Assembly (NCBI RefSeq): GCF_027257155.1
Contig: NZ_JAPWDU010000006.1
Span: 124,001 to 188,000, forward strand
Origin: Cerasicoccus sp. TK19100
GTDB lineage: Bacteria > Verrucomicrobiota > Verrucomicrobiia > Opitutales > Cerasicoccaceae
Direction: 5' to 3'
Length of the DNA stretch: 64,000 nucleotides
Position numbers and translations under genes: made by a program. The notes below the pieces were generated by a model. The model saw only the letters and a program-made list of their open reading frames with translations, was not told the DNA's origin and did no database searches. Positions 60,275 through 64,000 of this stretch are shown here, piece after piece; the first letter of the stretch is position 1; each line of letters opens with the position of its first letter.

Positions 60275-60289
60275 GATTTCTTCTAAACC

Positions 60290-60865
60290 TTATTCGAGCT
60301 GAGACTTAAGGATCTGACGAGCCCGATAGATTCGCGTTTCTACAGTTTTACGACTAGTCTTGATAATAGCGGCGCATTCGTCGTAGGAGTGCTCTTCCAG
60401 AATGCAGTAGATGAACGGGAACTTAAGCTTCTCCGGGAGTTGTGCTATCTCGTTCTGGATGCGAATCAATTCTTCGCTCGACTCTATGCTCTGTAAGGGG
60501 GCGGGTGTACTGGATTGCAACCTTTCCTCAAGACTCCAGCCAGCATGCCCTTCTTCCGACGCAGCATGTAGAGATAGATGTCCTTTACGTTTCTTCTCTT
60601 TGCGGATACGATCACGACTCAAATTGAGCGCGATGGCAAAAATCCAGGTCTTGGGTGTCGCCTTGACCTTAAATCGGGCGGCATTTTGATACACCTTCAA
60701 AAAGGTTTCTTCGGTGATTTCTGCTGCGTCATTCGGATTGCATAGATATCGGTAAATAAACTGAAATACTGCCTGTTTGTGGCGTACCATCAGATGAACG
60801 AGCGCATTTTCATTTCCATGGCCAATCTTTGCAATCAGCTCCTCGTCTTTGGGCTCAGATTCCAT
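60290..60865 (-). CDS. ECF sigma factor (CnrH-like)
   Basis: 191 residues. Region 2 (about 20-85) is NENALVHLMVRHKQAVFQFIYRYLCNPNDAAEITEETFLKVYQNAARF, then ATPKTWIFAIALNLSRDRIRKEK. The linker is Ser/Glu-rich. Region 4 (about 130-190) is LPEKLKFPFIYCILEEHSYDECAAIIKTSRKTVETRIYRARQILK. No sensory extension is present. It is the third gene of the order CnrY-like, CnrX-like, CnrH-like, the same as in cnrYXH of Cupriavidus, with a 7-nt gap to the sensor gene. It should transcribe from the six bipartite motifs listed. Confidence 0.92.
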   Translation of the reverse strand: MESEPKDEELIAKIGHGNENALVHLMVRHKQAVFQFIYRYLCNPNDAAEITEETFLKVYQNAARFKVKATPKTWIFAIALNLSRDRIRKEKKRKGHLSLHAASEEGHAGWSLEERLQSSTPAPLQSIESSEELIRIQNEIAQLPEKLKFPFIYCILEEHSYDECAAIIKTSRKTVETRIYRARQILKSQLE

Positions 60866-60872
60866 GTAAACA

Positions 60873-61343
60873 TTACTGCGGAACGCTCAGTGCTTTCGCT
60901 GCGATATCTCTCAGGCGAGATTGCTTTTCTGGTGGCAATACACTCATCATTTGATAGTAGTGCTGAATCGATAACTCCTGTAGTTGCCCGTGAATAATGT
61001 GAAGTTCGTGAATAATCACTCTTGCCTCATTAGAAAATTCGTCCGAACTGACAATTTCCTGACGTAGCTGCTCGATTTTAGACTGAAATTGATGCTGCAA
61101 TTTCGCACGCTCATTTCGGTAATCGGGCTCGAACGTATTGATCGCCGCGAGTTCCTCAGGAGTAAGGTTCAGTTCATGATGGAGCCATTGGTGTCCATCC
61201 CGCTCATATTGCTTGGTCCAATCTGTTTGATGGGTAAGTAGATTGGAAGTAAGTGAGGATACAAGAACGCAAAGAAAAACGAGGCCTGCGATTAATCCGA
61301 ATATAATCACCGTTTTGTTTTTTTTATTACAATCGCAGCTCAT
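60873..61343 (-). CDS. Periplasmic metal sensor, CnrX-like
   Basis: 156 residues. One N-terminal membrane anchor (about 11-33) is followed by a helical periplasmic body. The metal-site residues of CnrX (known: H42, H46, E63, H119, M123) are all found at the same spacing shifted by +9: H51 and H55 in GHQWLHHEL, E72 in FEPDY, H128 and M132 in QHYYQM. The family detects Ni or Co by losing contact with the anti-sigma upon metal binding. The stop leaves 7 nt to the sigma gene; the start overlaps the CnrY-like gene by 4 bp. Which metal it reads is open; the regulon suggests copper. Confidence 0.88.
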   Translation of the reverse strand: MSCDCNKKNKTVIIFGLIAGLVFLCVLVSSLTSNLLTHQTDWTKQYERDGHQWLHHELNLTPEELAAINTFEPDYRNERAKLQHQFQSKIEQLRQEIVSSDEFSNEARVIIHELHIIHGQLQELSIQHYYQMMSVLPPEKQSRLRDIAAKALSVPQ

Positions 61344-61678
61344 GGATTATCATTATTTAAGTTGAGGTAGTCATTGTCCTGAAATACATCAAAATCAAGT
61401 GCTGTTAATGCCAATGCTTTCTTTTGTGTAACATCGGCCTGCAAATTGGTGGAAATGATAGTGCTCCCCAGGCTGACGGTCAATGTAAGTGCAACAGCAG
61501 AAAGAATGAACTGCGGTTGAGGGACCAGCCCAAACAACCATTCGGAGATTGACTGAGTTGTTTCATCCGCAGTGATCCGGATTCGTCGCAGCACATTGTT
61601 CTCAAGTGAAGGCGGGCAATCAGGAACTGTCGCATCCTTCATGCGACGAATTATTTGGTCGAAATCATTCTGTTTCAT
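61340..61678 (-). CDS. Anti-sigma factor, CnrY-like
   Basis: 112 residues. The N-terminal part (about 1-50) is cytosolic and helical, with FDQIIRRMKDATVPDCPPSL then LENNVLRRIRI, likely binding the sigma factor. There is one membrane helix (about 58-76, LSAVALTLTVSLGSTII), and a short periplasmic tail ends in NDNP. The size, single span and place at the head of the sigma operon match CnrY; primary sequence similarity is weak and the call rests on context. ECF motif A lies 6 nt before the ATG, so the mRNA would start at or very near the start codon. Confidence 0.78.
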   Translation of the reverse strand: MKQNDFDQIIRRMKDATVPDCPPSLENNVLRRIRITADETTQSISEWLFGLVPQPQFILSAVALTLTVSLGSTIISTNLQADVTQKKALALTALDFDVFQDNDYLNLNNDNP

Positions 61679-61684
61679 GACCTC

Positions 61685-61714
61685 TTAAACGAAATATTTC
61701 CAGAAAACCCTCAA
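61685..61714 (-). promoter_or_regulatory. ECF-type promoter motif A (sigma operon autoregulation)
   Basis: Reads TTGAGGGTTTT, 12 nt, CGTTTAA on the - strand, an exact consensus match. The -10-like box ends 6 nt before the anti-sigma ATG, so the operon would be leaderless and positively autoregulated. Confidence 0.8.
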
Positions 61715-61742
61715 ACAAAAATACTGCAAATTTTTTAAATCT

Positions 61743-61790
61743 AAAAAGCCCACTTGTCCCGCCTGGCGAACCGCTAGGCGGGATGGCTTT
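61743..61790 (-). terminator. Terminator overlapping the end of the ClpA-like gene
   Basis: On the - strand an 11-bp stem (CCCGCCTAGCG with CGCCAGGCGGG, one G-T pair, 3-nt loop) has outer pairs GAAAGCC/GGCTTTT and is followed by a T-run. The stop codon (61,774-61,776) lies within the stem. It separates the ClpA-like gene from the sigma operon. Confidence 0.8.
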
Positions 61791-62709
61791 CAGTCTGCAA
61801 ACGCAGCTTACCGGCGTCGGAATCGACAACCAGCATTCCGGCAGGCTGATTGCCTAGCTTGAGTTGTTCAACGAGGGCGTCGCCAATCAAGCGTTCAATG
61901 CACCGGCGCAGGGGCCGGGCACCAAAGCGGGCATCGAAACCTTCGATGAGCACAAATTCCAAGACGGTTTTGTTGAACGAAATCTGCGTATCGAATTGAC
62001 GATTCAACCGCTCGATTTCGCGAGCAAGTAAGAGTCCAGCGATCTCGACTTGCACCTCATATTCCAGCCGACGAAATACTATTTGCTCAGTAATACGCCC
62101 GACAAGCTCATGCCGAAGCTTCTCTTTGACCAAGTTGAACACGACGCGTTCAACGGTTTCGACGCTCGATTTTCGCATCTCCATTGCTTCGGCGGCACCG
62201 ATGTTAGAAGTGAGCACCACAAAGAAATTCGAGACATTCAGGAGCGTGCCGTCCCGCAAGGTCAAGCGACCGTCTTCCAGTATTTGCAGGAGAATCAGCA
62301 GCAAATCGGGATGCGCTTTTTCAATTTCATCAAGCAGGATTGTTCCGCCTTGAAGATTGCCGCTGGCATCCCGGTTCAAATCGAACTGGCGACCCATTTG
62401 CCCTTGTGCATTGTTGCCGTCACCAAGGAGTACTTCCAATTGCTCCTTGTTTTGATACTCGGACATATCGAAACGGATGAGGCGATTATCACCGGGGAAA
62501 AGGTAATGCGTAAAACACTTGGTCAGTTCAGTTTTGCCAACACCCGTTGGCCCCACGAACAGAAAAGAACCTAACGGACGATCCGGGGAAGATAATTTGA
62601 AAGCTCCACGTTCCAGCACGGAGCAGGCTTTATCGATGGCGGTATTTTGCCCCCGGATATTGGCCAGCAAATGACCTTTCATTTTTGTAATATGATCGGC
62701 GTTTATCAT
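61774..62709 (-). CDS. ClpA/ClpB-type AAA ATPase, single D2 domain
   Basis: 311 residues with a complete AAA+ module and Clp C-terminal domain: Walker A GPTGVGKTELTKC (about 51-63), Walker B TILLDEIEKAHPDLL (about 122), sensor 1 VVLTSNIGAAE, Arg finger region and RPLRRCIERLIGDALVEQL (sensor 2 and D2-small). There is no N-domain and no first AAA domain, so it is a one-ring Clp variant. Normal ClpA/B has 750-850 residues. It is divergent from the VirB-type operon and close to ICE functions, so it may help assemble or disassemble the secretion apparatus or relaxosome (inference). Confidence 0.9.
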   Translation of the reverse strand: MINADHITKMKGHLLANIRGQNTAIDKACSVLERGAFKLSSPDRPLGSFLFVGPTGVGKTELTKCFTHYLFPGDNRLIRFDMSEYQNKEQLEVLLGDGNNAQGQMGRQFDLNRDASGNLQGGTILLDEIEKAHPDLLLILLQILEDGRLTLRDGTLLNVSNFFVVLTSNIGAAEAMEMRKSSVETVERVVFNLVKEKLRHELVGRITEQIVFRRLEYEVQVEIAGLLLAREIERLNRQFDTQISFNKTVLEFVLIEGFDARFGARPLRRCIERLIGDALVEQLKLGNQPAGMLVVDSDAGKLRLQTESHPA

Positions 62710-62896
62710 TTAATCTAGTATGGTTTGAGATCCGATAAATGTAATTATTTTGTTAAGGGCGGAAATAACTGGAATACTTTTAGAGGGCTAACGATCTAAG
62801 TGTTGTTCCCGGGTTTAGGATAGATCGATAAGAAGATAATATACTAAGTCCAATGGGCCATAGAAACTAAAAATAAATATCAAAATATCAATATCT

Positions 62897-63169
62897 ATGA
62901 ATGCAACAACGCTTACACCCATCCTCGCACAAGCCACGCTGACTGACCTCAAAGATATGTTTTCTCTGGCGTTAGGCGTTATCTTTTTCTTCGGATTTGT
63001 CTACGGAGTATTCCTTGTGTGGCGTGGCGCCCGAAAGATTTCGGATGGCGATTCAGAAGGCTACTCATCGATATTCGGCGGTGTGATCATCGCTGGCGCT
63101 GGGCTCATCATGTCCTCGTTTTTCGTGCTCGCTGGCCTCGGCGACGCCGTTGTCACGCCCTCGTTCTAA
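62897..63169 (+). CDS. VirB2/TrbC-like conjugative pilin
   Basis: 90 residues with a polar start, two hydrophobic helices (about 25-42 and 60-85) and a short basic loop between (RGARKISDGDSEGYS). This is the plan of the TrbC/VirB2 pilin subunit. The signal peptide is not sharply visible, but the N-terminal part may be cleaved. It is the first gene of a type IV secretion operon that continues out of the window. Confidence 0.75.
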   Translation: MNATTLTPILAQATLTDLKDMFSLALGVIFFFGFVYGVFLVWRGARKISDGDSEGYSSIFGGVIIAGAGLIMSSFFVLAGLGDAVVTPSF

Positions 63170-63217
63170 TACGGCCTCAGGCCGTAGAAATTATTTCCAT
63201 TAACCTCATCAGTTATT

Positions 63218-63559
63218 ATGGAGCAGCTTGAGCGTACCCGCACCAATGCGGCGAATGATTCAAAAGGCCAGGCATTTGGCCTCTCAGGGAATCTCTTTCT
63301 CTATCCGATTATTGGCGTCGTTGTGGCGCTATCGGTAAGCATGATTTCCTTTAGCATTATTGGGCTTGGATTAGTCGCTTCAATATTGGTGGCGGCGCCA
63401 TTCTTGGCGCTGCCCACCATCTATGTCTTCACGCTTCGTCACAACAAACCGCGAGGATATGACCGTGATTGGCTCCACAATATTACCTCATCGGGCTTCT
63501 CATTTGTGAAGGCGAATCAGCCGGTTAATCCACGCTATCTAGGAGGGCTCTATGAGTAG
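63218..63559 (+). CDS. VirB3-like inner-membrane T4SS protein
   Basis: 113 residues: a polar N-terminal stretch, two membrane helices (about 28-48 and 50-75), then a soluble C-terminus (RHNKPRGYDRDWLHN and onwards) of the kind seen in VirB3/TrbD. It lies 48 nt after the pilin gene and overlaps the following ATPase gene by 8 bp. It anchors the VirB4 ATPase in related systems. Confidence 0.7.
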   Translation: MEQLERTRTNAANDSKGQAFGLSGNLFLYPIIGVVVALSVSMISFSIIGLGLVASILVAAPFLALPTIYVFTLRHNKPRGYDRDWLHNITSSGFSFVKANQPVNPRYLGGLYE

Positions 63560-64000
63560 TCAGGCGCCCAATGGCTGGTTTGCCGATGACATGCTCATTT
63601 TCGGCTCACTGGAAAAGGGCTGCCGTGTCGCCAAGGGTTTCGTGGTCGAAACGCCTGATTTGCGAGGCGGCAGCGTGAGCCTCAAAAATGAGTACAAACG
63701 TAAAATACGGCACCTGCTAAATTCGCTGGGATCGAATGAGTCGATGCAAGTGCAATGGACTTGCAACAATGATTACCGCCACGCGTTGACGCAGTATTAT
63801 CAGGAAACACTCGATCATTGCCAGGACGACTATTTGAAGGCCATTCGCAATGAGCGTTTCTCGCGCTACTGGTCAAGGATGCTAGCGCGTCAACTCAGGC
63901 GCGAGCACCTTGTCATTTTCATTGTCTGTGAAATGGAAAGTTACTCGGGCAACCTGAAATCCAAGCCCGGACTGCGCAAATTCTATGACGCGCAGCTCGA
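63552..64000 (+). CDS. VirB4/TraC-type T4SS ATPase, N-terminal part
   Basis: ATG 63552 overlaps the stop of the VirB3-like gene by 8 bp and reads to the window end (149 codons). The N-terminal part (FADDMLIFGSLEKGCRVAKGF, SVQ-type strand pairs, DYRHALTQYYQETLDHCQDDY and HLVIFIVCEMESY) is consistent with the TraC/VirB4 N-terminal domain. No ATPase motif is reached. The assignment follows gene order pilin, VirB3-like, large cytosolic protein. Confidence 0.65.
   Translation, partial: MSSQAPNGWFADDMLIFGSLEKGCRVAKGFVVETPDLRGGSVSLKNEYKRKIRHLLNSLGSNESMQVQWTCNNDYRHALTQYYQETLDHCQDDYLKAIRNERFSRYWSRMLARQLRREHLVIFIVCEMESYSGNLKSKPGLRKFYDAQL

Noticed and set aside
1-64000. CRISPR array or insertion-sequence transposase
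   Set aside because: I saw no regular direct-repeat/spacer pattern and no DDE or HUH transposase. The few direct repeats are pairs, explained by att sites and duplications.

Overview
The window looks like a chromosome segment of a Gram-negative bacterium, most likely Verrucomicrobiota (Opitutae-like). The evidence is a pyrH-frr-proB-scpA neighbourhood, an LptD-type outer-membrane protein (so an LPS outer membrane), a type IV pilin-like protein and a Cys-type sulfatase. The taxon is inferred from gene content and is not proven.

Left part (1-12.9 kb) is ordinary chromosome. It holds the tail of a sensor kinase, an Rcp1-like response regulator and a receiver-kinase hybrid. Housekeeping genes follow: UMP kinase, ribosome recycling factor, glutamate 5-kinase, ScpA, a pilin-like protein and LptD. 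Then come a cupin protein, a small membrane protein that looks inserted, a sulfatase, and a hipBA toxin-antitoxin pair with palindromic operators.

At 12,933-12,987 a 3' fragment of a tRNA-Phe gene marks the left attachment site of an integrative conjugative element (ICE). The ICE runs past the right edge of the window. Its left end carries a tyrosine integrase, a possible excisionase, an unknown protein, a SEFIR-domain protein and a TraD-like coupling protein. Its right end carries a MobF relaxase, a RadC-like protein, a ClpA-type ATPase and the start of a type IV secretion operon (VirB2, VirB3 and VirB4-like). The relaxase/orf124/traD junction exists twice, at 17.8-19.9 kb and 40.26-40.5 kb. 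The two copies are diverged and complementarily truncated, and they bracket a 20-kb metal-resistance cargo.

The cargo (20.0-39.9 kb) holds two RND metal-efflux systems on the + strand. The first is an outer-membrane channel, a His-rich adaptor and a pump, followed by two PII-like proteins, a CzcD-type CDF exporter, a Cys-rich 55-aa protein and a COG0701 permease. The second is a channel, an adaptor with seven CxxH-x6-CxxC units and a DFG-type pump, followed by an ArsR repressor, an HMA-like/CDF fusion and a cysteine synthase.

A second metal region (44.2-61.7 kb), all on the - strand, looks like a copper regulon. It contains copA/copB, a CusCBA-like system, DUF3347 and YHS-DUF2231 proteins, a glutaredoxin-MauE fusion, an amino-acid permease and a channel. 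At its head is an ECF sigma / CnrX-like sensor / CnrY-like anti-sigma operon. Six copies of one bipartite motif (TTGAGGGTTTT, exactly 12 nt, CGTTTAA) precede the operons of this region, including the sigma operon itself. This is the most notable system in the window: a CnrYXH-type signalling module with a visible, self-contained promoter regulon on an ICE.
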